Part shown: in pieces, positions 16,806 through 24,661 of the stretch
Layout: every line of letters begins with the position of its first letter
Position numbering within the stretch: position 1 is the first letter of the stretch
DNA from: Bacteroidales bacterium
Lineage (GTDB): Bacteria > Bacteroidota > Bacteroidia > Bacteroidales > F082
Length of the DNA stretch: 64,000 bases
Reading direction: 5' to 3'
NCBI GenBank assembly: GCA_016936505.1
Contig: JAFGXS010000011.1
Span: 1 to 64,000 of the forward strand
Program-made: the position numbers and the translations under genes
The notes under the pieces: model-generated
Databases searched by the model: none
What the model was told of the DNA's origin: nothing
The model's input: the letters and a program-made list of their open reading frames with translations, nothing else

Positions 16806-17264
16806 TTAATTGGTGAAAGAATCCAATGTCACATCAAAACGTAAAACAGTATTTGGCGGAATGATACTACCTCTTCCTGTAGAACCGTAAGCCAAAGCAG
16901 AAGGAACAATTAATATAATTTCACCTCCTGTTCCAATGAGTGGGATCCCTTCTTGCCAGCCCAGAATAACAGTATTTAAAGCAAATGACACATTGGTGTT
17001 CTGGTCAAACACTGCTCCATTTAAAAACGAACCCTTATAATCAACTGTAACTGTTGAATTTACAGCTGGATGAGCAGTGTCTCCCGGAGCAACTATTACA
17101 TAATACAAGCCAGAAGGCGTAAAAGCACCTTGCAAATTATTATCTGCAACATAATTTTCAATAATCTGCCTATCTATCAAAGCTTGTTGATCCGTTTTTT
17201 TACAGGAACCGAAAGTCAGTACCAGAATAAATAATCCGGTAGCTAAAAGGAAATATTTCTTCAT
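16806..17264 (-). CDS. FKBP-type peptidyl-prolyl isomerase lipoprotein
   Basis: A 152-aa exported prolyl isomerase for envelope protein folding. From the ATG at 17264 it has a signal peptide with a lipobox ending FGSC, then an FKBP domain: VTVDYKGSFLNGAVFDQN, LGWQEGIPLIGTGGEIILIVPSALAYGSTGRGSIIPPNTVLRFDVTL. The track start at 17288 is a TTG that overlaps the -7 promoter element, so it is rejected. It is the first gene of a two-gene unit with the Ig-like lipoprotein, for which it might act as a folding helper. Confidence 0.9.
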   Translation of the reverse strand: MKKYFLLATGLFILVLTFGSCKKTDQQALIDRQIIENYVADNNLQGAFTPSGLYYVIVAPGDTAHPAVNSTVTVDYKGSFLNGAVFDQNTNVSFALNTVILGWQEGIPLIGTGGEIILIVPSALAYGSTGRGSIIPPNTVLRFDVTLDSFTN

Positions 17265-17285
17265 TTGTTTTTTTTGTTGATTGTG

Positions 17286-17293
17286 CAAAAATA
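17286..17293 (-). promoter_or_regulatory. -7 promoter element of the FKBP gene
   Basis: The minus strand reads TATTTTTG, matching TAnnTTTG, with the chosen ATG about 20 nt downstream. It decides the start codon, because the longer ORF would begin inside this element. Confidence 0.5.
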
Positions 17294-17312
17294 GAAAAAG
17301 TAACGCTCTGAA

Positions 17313-18002
17313 CTAAGTTGTTTCCAACATCAAATTTACCCAGCGAGGAACACCTTTTACTGCTGTTCGCTGAATAATCTTCAAATTACTTATTTCATGC
17401 ATATCAAAGGCTTTAGGATCAATATAGTATTTGGTAACCGAAGGTTTTACGTAATGAATGAGCCCTGCAGCCGGGTAAACAACCATCGAAGTTCCAACAA
17501 CTAAAAAGATATCTGCACTTTTTACAAGCTTCACTGCTTCATCCATCATCGGTACGGATTCTCCAAACCATACCACATGCGGACGTAACTGACTCCCCTT
17601 TTCGCACAAGTCTCCTCTTTTTAACTCCCAACTATTAAGGTTATAAACCAACCTGTGATCAACAGTACTCCTTGCTTTCTTTAGCTCTCCATGCAAATGT
17701 AATACATGCTTTGAACCAGCCCTTTCGTGTAAATCATCAACATTCTGAGTAATAATACGAACGTCAAATTTCTTTTCCAGTAAAACCAGGGCTTTATGTC
17801 CTTCGTTCGGTTCCACCTCAAAAAGCTGTTTACGACGTTGATTATAGAATTCTAAAACCATATCCGGATCTCGTTCCCAGGCATCCGGCGAAGCAACCTC
17901 TTCAAACCTGTGGTTTTGCCACAACCCTTTATTATCACGAAAGGTACTTACACCACTTTCAGCACTTATGCCTGCACCTGTTAAAACAACAATTCTTTTC
18001 AT
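17313..18002 (-). CDS. cobB: Sirtuin (NAD-dependent protein deacylase)
   Basis: A 229-aa SIR2-family enzyme that removes acyl groups from lysines using NAD. It has GAGISAESGVSTFRD, TQNVDDLHERAG and the catalytic His104 in HLHGEL. Tyr53 and Arg56 in YNQRR match the YxxR pair linked to desuccinylation and demalonylation in CobB/SIRT5. The four zinc-binding cysteines of most sirtuins are missing; only one Cys remains in the corresponding loop (GDLCEKGSQLRPHVVWFGE). The start is moved to MKRIVVLTGAG, since the 16 extra residues in the track are not family-like. It follows mdh and its terminator on the same strand. Confidence 0.9.
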   Translation of the reverse strand: MKRIVVLTGAGISAESGVSTFRDNKGLWQNHRFEEVASPDAWERDPDMVLEFYNQRRKQLFEVEPNEGHKALVLLEKKFDVRIITQNVDDLHERAGSKHVLHLHGELKKARSTVDHRLVYNLNSWELKRGDLCEKGSQLRPHVVWFGESVPMMDEAVKLVKSADIFLVVGTSMVVYPAAGLIHYVKPSVTKYYIDPKAFDMHEISNLKIIQRTAVKGVPRWVNLMLETT

Positions 18003-18048
18003 AACAAAGTATTCAAATGGAGATTCGAATTTTGATGTAAAGTTAGAC

Positions 18049-18080
18049 AAAAAGAAAAGGCTGTCATAAATGACAGCCTT
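18049..18080 (-). terminator. Rho-independent terminator of mdh
   Basis: AAGGCTGTCA and TGACAGCCTT form a perfect 10-bp stem with a 4-nt loop, followed on the minus strand by TTTTCTTTTT. It lies 24 bp after the mdh stop codon and before the sirtuin gene, so the two are likely separate units. Confidence 0.85.
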
Positions 18081-18103
18081 ACTAAAAATTATAAGATCCT
18101 GAA

Positions 18104-19042
18104 TTAATCCAGTTTCATTCTGTCATAAACATCCATTACTTCTTTTACATGACCGGCAGAAGTGTGAAGAAGTTTCATTTCTTCTTCATTCAAATCAATT
18201 TCCACAATCTGTTCTACACCATTGCGGCCCAGTTTAACAGGAGCGCCAACGTAAACATCTTTCAATCCCCATTGTCCATCCAAACGTACACAACATGGGA
18301 AAATATGGTTCTGATTCTGAATAATTGATTCAACCATCTGTGCAGCTGAAGCACCCGGAGCATACCAGGCTGAAGTTCCCAAAAGGTTTACAATTTCGCC
18401 ACCACCCTTTTGTGTCCGAACCACGATTTCATCCAGTCTTTCTTTAGATATTAATTCAGTAACAGGAATACCAGCAATAGTGGTGTAACGTGGTAACGGA
18501 ACCATAGTATCACCATGTCCTCCCATAAGCAATGCCTGAATATCCATTGGAGAAACATTTAATTCATCTGCAATAAAGGCACGATAGCGGGCTGTATCCA
18601 AAACACCGGCCATACCGAATACCTGACTGGCTGATTTACCAGATGCAGCATGAGCAGCATAAGTCATAACATCCAAAGGATTGGATACAATGATAATAAC
18701 AGCATCAGGAGACGCGGCAATAACATTATCGGTAACCGATTTCACAATTTTAGCATTGGTTGATATCAAATCGTCACGTGTCATACCGGGTTTTCTGGGT
18801 AAACCAGATGTAATAACCACAACGTCTGAACCTTCAGTTTTTGAATAGTCATTGGTATATCCTTTTACCCGGGTATCAAAATGGTTCACAGCTGAACTTT
18901 CCCAAATATCCAGAGCCTTACCTTCAGCAAGACCTTCTTTAATGTCAACCAATACTACTTCATTCAGAAAATTCTTTTGGGCCAAAACATCTGCACATGT
19001 TGCACCAACAGCTCCGGCACCTACTACGGTTACTTTTTTCAT
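18104..19042 (-). CDS. mdh: Malate dehydrogenase (LDH-like type)
   Basis: A 312-aa NAD-dependent enzyme interconverting malate and oxaloacetate in the TCA cycle. The Rossmann motif GAGAVGATCAD lies at the N terminus. LPRKPGMTRDDL contains the substrate-binding arginines, IIVSNPLDVMTY the conserved Asn, and GGHGDTMVPLPR the catalytic His. Arg in PRKPGMTR at the specificity position points to malate rather than lactate. It is a single-gene unit with its own promoter and a strong terminator. It complements the 2-oxoglutarate dehydrogenase and oxidoreductase genes elsewhere in the window. Confidence 0.95.
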   Translation of the reverse strand: MKKVTVVGAGAVGATCADVLAQKNFLNEVVLVDIKEGLAEGKALDIWESSAVNHFDTRVKGYTNDYSKTEGSDVVVITSGLPRKPGMTRDDLISTNAKIVKSVTDNVIAASPDAVIIIVSNPLDVMTYAAHAASGKSASQVFGMAGVLDTARYRAFIADELNVSPMDIQALLMGGHGDTMVPLPRYTTIAGIPVTELISKERLDEIVVRTQKGGGEIVNLLGTSAWYAPGASAAQMVESIIQNQNHIFPCCVRLDGQWGLKDVYVGAPVKLGRNGVEQIVEIDLNEEEMKLLHTSAGHVKEVMDVYDRMKLD

Positions 19043-19085
19043 TTTATCAATTTTTTAAGTCGTTAAACCTTATTTTACTTTGTTT

Positions 19086-19093
19086 CAAAATTA
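19086..19093 (-). promoter_or_regulatory. -7 promoter element of mdh
   Basis: The minus strand reads TAATTTTG, matching TAnnTTTG, about 44 nt upstream of the mdh start. No clear -33 TTG was found. Confidence 0.45.
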
Positions 19094-19254
19094 CAAATAT
19101 TTCATCCCAGACCTTTCTTAAAAGTTCATAAATACTTGTTTTTGAATAAATTTAAACCACGTCTAAATAGACTCGCTTTGGAATGAGAGAGTTACCTCTG
19201 AAAACCCTTATTATTTGTGAAAAATGATCAACTATCACTTAAAAACTGTAAATC

Positions 19255-21162
19255 TTACTTCATTAGTTTTTCTATCACCGTAAGATTCTGATCGTTTTCA
19301 ATATTTTTTCCCGAAGCGGTGTACAGCAACTCAATCAGTGAACCAAACCTTTCTACCACTTTGTTTCGAACCATTTTCATGGTAGAATTCAGCATTTTGT
19401 TTTCCTCAGTAAAAGGTTCATCCATAATTCCGACAGTTGCGGGTAGCCAACGTGAAGGAAACTGCTGAGCATATTTCCCCCCCGGCATAAAGGCATCCAC
19501 ATCCGATTTAATCAGTTGTAACGCATATTGATGGGCCTCGGTTCCAGACAATCCTTTTTCCTTGGCAGCCGATCGCAACAACTGAACGTTTGGATACACC
19601 AAACCAATTGTATAAGCATTTTGATTATTATACAGCATGCAGTGATCAATAAACCTTGATTGTTCAACAAGTGCTTCTTCAATACCTTCGGGACTGTATT
19701 TTTCTCCATCGTTACTGATAAGCAGACTTTTAAATCTGCCTAAAACATAAAGAAAACCATCCTTATCCATATAGCCCATATCCCCTGTATGCAGCCAACC
19801 GTCTTTTAAAGTTTCTGCTGTAGCCGTTTCATTTTTCCAATAGCCTTTCATTACGTTTTCACCCCGGACAACAATTTCGCCTTTTTGTCCCAAGGGCAAT
19901 TCATTACCATCGTCATCACAGATTTTCAACTCCAGATTGTCCACCAAAAAACCGGATGATCCCAGCTTGTGTTTAGCTTCAGCGTTAGAAGAAATTACCG
20001 GAGCCGACTCTGATAATCCATATCCCTGGTAAACCGGAATGCCAATCGCATAAAAGAATCGCTGCAACTCAACATCGAGCAATGCACCACCACCAATAAA
20101 AAACTTAAGTCGGCCACCAAAATTTTCACGAACTTTACTGAAAAGAATCTTATCGTACAAATTAACTAATGGTTTCAACATTGCACGACTGCCCTTTCCT
20201 TTATCCCAGCCATCACCATTGTATTTATAAGCCACACTAAGCGCATGTTTAAACAATTTGTCCAGAACCGTACCTTTAGCTTTTATTCCTGCTTCAATGT
20301 TTTTTCTGAAATTCTTCGATAGGGCAGGAACACTTAATAAAAATGTAGGACGGGTTTCTTTTATGTTTTTGGGAATATTTCGCAGTGTTTCCATGGGTGT
20401 TTTTCCCAGTTCAACAACAGCAAGACTGGCACCTTGTCTGATCAGAGTATAAAGTCCGACCGTATGGGCAAAGGAATGATCCCATGGTAAAATCAACAAA
20501 GTTGTAAATGTATCGGGAACATACATTAACGAGTTTGCCTGTTCCACATTTGCCGTATAATTTCTGTGCGTGAGCATAATTCCTTTCGGATCGGCTGTAG
20601 TACCAGAAGTATAACTAATATTAGCCAGATCGTTCGGCTCAACCGACTGCCATATTTTTTCCAAATCCTTTTCCAGGTTCACATATTGCTTTTCACCCTC
20701 CTCAATCACACTTTGATAAGTAATCTCATTGTTTTCTTTTCGAAGCCTGGTTTCTCCAAAAACTATTGTTGTAGTTACTTTAGGAATATCAAACTTAATA
20801 TCTCTGATTTTTGCCAACTGCCGATCACTTACCATAACCCACTTGCACTCAGAATGCTTAATACGAAAAGAAAGTTCGACAGGTTCATTAATCTTAACGG
20901 AAAGCGGCACATCAATAGCTCCCAAATATAGAATTGCTAATTCAGAAATTAACCATTCACTTCTTCCTTCTGCCAATAAAGCTACACGGTCTCCTTTCTG
21001 AACCCCAAGATTCATAAGCCCGGCTGCCAGATAACGAACCTGTTTTCTGATTTCTGAAAAGGTTATTTTTTGATATTCTGAACTCCCCTGTTTTTCCCAA
21101 ACAAGAGCATTATCAGCATATTTCTGAACACTGGATTCAAAAAGAGCAGGAATTGTTTTCAT
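19255..21162 (-). CDS. Long-chain acyl-CoA synthetase (AMP-binding)
   Basis: A 635-aa adenylate-forming ligase that would activate fatty acids to acyl-CoA with ATP. The P-loop-like YTSGTTADPKGIMLTH, the YQGYGLSESAPVIS motif and the hinge region GWLHTGDMGYMDKDGFLYVLGRFK are clear. The N-terminal start KTIPALFESSVQKYADNALVW is typical of the FadD/FACS group, and the length fits the long-chain class. Chain-length preference is not readable. It has a long, probably about 160-nt leader with two tandem -7 elements, and no co-transcribed partner. It fits with the acyl-CoA oxidation genes at the left of the window. Confidence 0.92.
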   Translation of the reverse strand: MKTIPALFESSVQKYADNALVWEKQGSSEYQKITFSEIRKQVRYLAAGLMNLGVQKGDRVALLAEGRSEWLISELAILYLGAIDVPLSVKINEPVELSFRIKHSECKWVMVSDRQLAKIRDIKFDIPKVTTTIVFGETRLRKENNEITYQSVIEEGEKQYVNLEKDLEKIWQSVEPNDLANISYTSGTTADPKGIMLTHRNYTANVEQANSLMYVPDTFTTLLILPWDHSFAHTVGLYTLIRQGASLAVVELGKTPMETLRNIPKNIKETRPTFLLSVPALSKNFRKNIEAGIKAKGTVLDKLFKHALSVAYKYNGDGWDKGKGSRAMLKPLVNLYDKILFSKVRENFGGRLKFFIGGGALLDVELQRFFYAIGIPVYQGYGLSESAPVISSNAEAKHKLGSSGFLVDNLELKICDDDGNELPLGQKGEIVVRGENVMKGYWKNETATAETLKDGWLHTGDMGYMDKDGFLYVLGRFKSLLISNDGEKYSPEGIEEALVEQSRFIDHCMLYNNQNAYTIGLVYPNVQLLRSAAKEKGLSGTEAHQYALQLIKSDVDAFMPGGKYAQQFPSRWLPATVGIMDEPFTEENKMLNSTMKMVRNKVVERFGSLIELLYTASGKNIENDQNLTVIEKLMK

Positions 21163-21323
21163 TTTACAATTTTAAAATTTGTTTTCAATTGATATTTTTC
21201 TGTCGTAGATTTTAAGCTAATTATCAGTAAAATCCATTCACCGATAATTTTCCTCCGTTCACCGAATTTTATTTTAACACAAGCTTCTCGGCAATTAATT
21301 TTGTTCCGAAGTTAACTAAAAAA

Positions 21324-21351
21324 CAAAAATAAGGAATGTACTACAAAGATA
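21324..21351 (-). promoter_or_regulatory. Two tandem leftward -7 elements for the acyl-CoA synthetase
   Basis: On the minus strand TATCTTTG (21351-21344) and TATTTTTG (21331-21324) both match TAnnTTTG, 20 bp apart. Either could start the acyl-CoA synthetase mRNA, giving a leader of about 155-180 nt. No strong -33 TTG accompanies either. Confidence 0.4.
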
Positions 21352-21482
21352 ACCTGCTTTTGATAAGTTCCGTTTTTATGATAGCTGAAATCAATTCATA
21401 CTTTTTTTGAAGAATTGATGTATCTGATTGGAAAATCAAAAAACTTTTAACATTAAAATAGTTTCCGGAGTGTATTTTTAAT

Positions 21483-21490
21483 TATTTTTG
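21483..21490 (+). promoter_or_regulatory. -7 promoter element of the efflux operon
   Basis: TATTTTTG matches TAnnTTTG, 20 nt before the tolC-like ATG at 21511. A TTTC at 21462-21465 is a weak candidate for the -33 element. Confidence 0.45.
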
Positions 21491-21510
21491 CAGTTTAAAA
21501 TTTGATCACA

Positions 21511-22857
21511 ATGAATAGAACAAAACTACTTTCGTTCATTTTCGCAGCAATCACAACCTTTAGCTTTTCAACTATTCAGGCTCAAAAGGTGCTAAAACTC
21601 AACCTGGATCAGGCTATTCATTATGCCTATAAAAACAACTTTTCCATGTTGAGCTCTGATAAAGATCTGGAAATTGCCAGGCAACAACTGAAAGAAACGC
21701 TTGCAACAGGACTGCCTCAAATCAGTGGTTCTGTTTCTTATCACGACAACGTAGCACGTCCGGTTTCATTAATTCCTGGTGAGATTATCGGTGAACCCGG
21801 AACTCAAATCCCTATTCAATTTGGAACACGTTACGACGCTACCGTTAGTGGACAATTTTCACAGCTTATATTTGACGGACGGTATATTGTTGGTCTAAAG
21901 GCCGCTAAAGTTGCCATTGAAAAAGCCGACCGTGATTTCTTCAAAAACAAACTGGCCGTACGCGAACAGGTTTCAAAGGCATATTATCAGGTTTTATCAA
22001 TAGAAAAAAGCCTACATATTGTTGACTCAACGTTTAACGTTACCAGCAAACTGGCCAAAGAAACCAATCATGTTTACAAAGAAGGGCTAACAGATGATGT
22101 TTCAGTAGATCAGCTAAATTTACTGGTTTCTAACCTTGAAGCCACAAAAACCCGTTTATCAAACCAACAGGTTATTGCCAGAGCCTTCCTGAAATTTTAT
22201 CTGGGATTAAACGATAAAGACAGTGTTGTTCTTACTGAAAACATGAACTCATTAGTAACACAGAAAGAAAAAGGAATTTCAGAGTCAGGGTTTTTTAACC
22301 TGGATAATAACATTAACTATCAATCGGTTCAAACGGCAAAAGAAATCTCCAAACTTCAGGTTATGCTGGCAAAGGCCGCTTACCTGCCTACCATTAACGC
22401 ATCGGTTAGTTACAACACACAGGCCCAAAGAAATACATGGAATTTTTTCAATGATGACAAATGGTATCAAAGTGCGATTATTGGGGTAACAATGCACATT
22501 CCCATCTTTTCAAGCGGAAACAGAAAAGCCATACTAAACCAGGCTAAACTGAATTTTGAAAAGATGGAAATCATGGAAAAAGAAACCGGAAAACAACTGA
22601 ATATTCAGTACAAAACCCTGATAAACGATTATGAAAACGCAAAAAAGGTTTATGTCAATAAGGATCAGAACCGAAAAATTGCTGAAAAGATTTACAACAA
22701 AACCATGGAGAAATTCAGACAAGGAATGGCTTCAAGCCTGGATTTACTCAATGTTCACAATCAATTTCTCAATGCAGAAAGCGACTATGTAACTGCTGAA
22801 TTTGATTTACTCCAATCTGCCGAAGCATTGCAAACTTTACTTACCAAAGCTCAATAA
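21511..22857 (+). CDS. TolC-family outer membrane efflux protein
   Basis: A 448-aa outer membrane channel component of a tripartite pump. A signal peptide ends near TIQAQ, and two OEP repeats follow: LNLDQAIHYAYKNNFSMLSSDKDLEIARQQLKE in the first half and YQSVQTAKEISKLQVMLAKAAYLPTINASVSY in the second. The end FRQGMASSLDLLNVHNQFLNAESDYVTAEFDLLQSAEAL is typical. The ATG at 21511 is preferred over the track's TTG at 21502. It is the first gene of the operon tolC-tetR-adaptor-pump and ends one base before the tetR start. Confidence 0.92.
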   Translation: MNRTKLLSFIFAAITTFSFSTIQAQKVLKLNLDQAIHYAYKNNFSMLSSDKDLEIARQQLKETLATGLPQISGSVSYHDNVARPVSLIPGEIIGEPGTQIPIQFGTRYDATVSGQFSQLIFDGRYIVGLKAAKVAIEKADRDFFKNKLAVREQVSKAYYQVLSIEKSLHIVDSTFNVTSKLAKETNHVYKEGLTDDVSVDQLNLLVSNLEATKTRLSNQQVIARAFLKFYLGLNDKDSVVLTENMNSLVTQKEKGISESGFFNLDNNINYQSVQTAKEISKLQVMLAKAAYLPTINASVSYNTQAQRNTWNFFNDDKWYQSAIIGVTMHIPIFSSGNRKAILNQAKLNFEKMEIMEKETGKQLNIQYKTLINDYENAKKVYVNKDQNRKIAEKIYNKTMEKFRQGMASSLDLLNVHNQFLNAESDYVTAEFDLLQSAEALQTLLTKAQ

Positions 22858-22858
22858 A

Positions 22859-23473
22859 ATGGAAATAAAAGACATGATTGGTAAAGTTAGCGAGTTGTTT
22901 CATCGCTATGGAATTAAGAGCGTTACCATGGATGATGTGTCCAGAGAATTGGGCATCTCAAAAAAAACACTGTACGAACAGTTTTCCGATAAATCTCAAC
23001 TGGTTAAAAAAGTAATTGAACACGAACTTTCGTGTAATAAAAGAAAATTTGAAACAACAGAAAATGATCCTGAAAACGCATTAGAAGAACTGTTCCTGAT
23101 TTTTAGTTATTACATTACAATGCTCAAAGAACATTACCCGTCTTTCGAATTCGATCTCAGAAAATACTATCCTGAAATCTATTCAGGACTAAAAGCCCAC
23201 CGAAGAGAGAAGATGATGGAAAACGCAGTAAAAAATATCAAAAGAGGAAAAAAGGAAGGTTTATATCGCCAAGATATGAATGAAGAGTTCATCGCTAAAC
23301 TCAACATCATAAGGGTTGAATGTTTGACAGAGAATGACATTTTTTCTACAGATGAACTTATGTCTCATGAATTTGCCCTTGAAATGTTTCTGTATCACAT
23401 ACATGGTATAGTGAATGAAAAAGGACTTTCATACATTGAAAAAAACATGAGCAAATTAAAAAATATAGGATAA
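22859..23473 (+). CDS. TetR-family transcriptional regulator
   Basis: A 204-aa regulator with an N-terminal TetR helix-turn-helix: VSELFHRYGIKSVTMDDVSRELGISKKTLYEQFSDKSQLVKKVI. The C-terminal ligand domain is alpha-helical and not family-specific. The start MEIKDMIGKV lies 1 bp after the tolC stop; the track's longer version reads back into tolC and is rejected. Lying second in the operon with no promoter of its own, it is probably made together with the pump and could provide negative feedback on the upstream promoter. The inducer is unknown. Confidence 0.9.
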   Translation: MEIKDMIGKVSELFHRYGIKSVTMDDVSRELGISKKTLYEQFSDKSQLVKKVIEHELSCNKRKFETTENDPENALEELFLIFSYYITMLKEHYPSFEFDLRKYYPEIYSGLKAHRREKMMENAVKNIKRGKKEGLYRQDMNEEFIAKLNIIRVECLTENDIFSTDELMSHEFALEMFLYHIHGIVNEKGLSYIEKNMSKLKNIG

Positions 23474-23494
23474 AACACATTAATCAATAAACAC

Positions 23495-24628
23495 ATGAAA
23501 AAGATTACATTATTTCTGGCTATGATTGCGTTGCTTGCTTCCTGTAAACAGGAAAACAAATCACAAATGGAAAAACAAATCATTTCTTATCAAAAGGAAG
23601 CCAGTAAATTAAATGCAAAAATATCCGCACTTCAACAACAAATTGATGAACAGGAAAAAGCCAAGGATCAGCTTTCGGGTCTCAAGGTCAGAATTAAAGC
23701 AGAAACTATTGAGCCCGGGCTGTTTAAACATTACTTTGAAGCCTCAGGATCTGTTGAAAGTGTGAACGAAGCATTCATAAGTCCGGAAGTTAGCGGGCAG
23801 GTAGAAGAAGTTACTGTTCACGAAGGCGATAAAGTAATTAAAGGTCAGTTACTTGCCCGTTTATCTACGGATATCATTGAAAACAACATTAAAGAAGTAA
23901 AAGCTTCGTTAGCATTAGCCGAATTCACTTACAAAAAGCAAAAAAGCCTCTGGGAAAAGAATATCGGTTCAGAGCTGGATTATGTAAGAGCCAAAAGCAA
24001 TATGGAATCTCTTTCAAGCAAGCTAAAAACACTGGAAACTCAATACGACAAATCATTCATCCGCTCACCCGTTTCAGGCTATGTTGATGCAATTGATATT
24101 AAAGTTGGGGAACTGGCTTCTCCCGGCATGCGTTTATTTCACGTAGTAAATATTGAAGATCTGTATGTGAACGCACAAATCTCTGAAAACTATCTGCCCG
24201 TAGTGCACAAAGGTGATCCCGTAACTTTAACCTTCCCAACCTATCCTGATATTACTATGAAAGAAAAAGTTTACAGAACAGGTGAAGTAATACAGGCTCA
24301 AAACAGAACATTTAAACTGCAATTGAAAATCAAAAACAGAAACAACCTGTTTAAACCCAATATGCTGGCTCTCATCAACATAAATGATTACACCAACAAC
24401 AAAGCAATGGTTGTTCCTTCATTTACCATCCGAAAAGATATTAAAGGCGATTATCTTTTTACCGTTAAGAAAGATTCAAAAGGGGCTAATATTGCACACA
24501 AACAATATGTTACTACAGGTTTGTCATCGGGCAGATTTACTGAAGTTGTAAAAGGTATTGAACCTGGTGAAATGGTGATCACAGATGGTTTCAACAATGT
24601 AACAGAAGGAACCATTGTCATTTTTTAG
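23495..24628 (+). CDS. RND efflux periplasmic adaptor (HlyD/AcrA family)
   Basis: A 377-aa membrane-fusion protein linking the pump to the TolC channel. A signal peptide ends in the lipobox LLASC (Cys17), so it is likely a lipoprotein. Residues about 22-60 form a predicted Gln/Lys-rich coiled coil. The barrel-sandwich halves are SPEVSGQVEEVTVHEGDKVIKGQLLARL and SPVSGYVDAIDIKVGELASPGMRLFHVV. Beta-barrel and membrane-proximal domains follow (LVVPSFTIRKDIKGDYLFTV, GLSSGRFTEVVKGIEPGEMVITDGFNNV). It sits between tetR and the pump gene, 33 bp before the latter. Confidence 0.93.
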   Translation: MKKITLFLAMIALLASCKQENKSQMEKQIISYQKEASKLNAKISALQQQIDEQEKAKDQLSGLKVRIKAETIEPGLFKHYFEASGSVESVNEAFISPEVSGQVEEVTVHEGDKVIKGQLLARLSTDIIENNIKEVKASLALAEFTYKKQKSLWEKNIGSELDYVRAKSNMESLSSKLKTLETQYDKSFIRSPVSGYVDAIDIKVGELASPGMRLFHVVNIEDLYVNAQISENYLPVVHKGDPVTLTFPTYPDITMKEKVYRTGEVIQAQNRTFKLQLKIKNRNNLFKPNMLALININDYTNNKAMVVPSFTIRKDIKGDYLFTVKKDSKGANIAHKQYVTTGLSSGRFTEVVKGIEPGEMVITDGFNNVTEGTIVIF

Positions 24629-24661
24629 TGCTGTTTTTATTCAAACAGATAAGATAAAATC

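Larger units (their letters stand above)
21163..21510. other. Divergent intergenic region, 348 bp, no gene
   Basis: This gap separates the leftward acyl-CoA synthetase gene from the rightward efflux operon. It contains two leftward -7 elements (21324-21331 and 21344-21351) and one rightward -7 element (21483-21490). I see no open reading frame of credible quality, no tRNA and no strong hairpin. It is AT-rich like other gaps here. Confidence 0.6.

Noticed and set aside
19161-19172. GTCTA-AA-TAGAC near-palindrome upstream of mdh
   Set aside because: Short arms in an AT-rich gap, with no positional link to a promoter element; likely chance.
20566-20931. 121-aa plus-strand ORF inside the acyl-CoA synthetase gene
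   Set aside because: Antisense to the AMP-binding core; Cys- and His-scattered composition with no domain.
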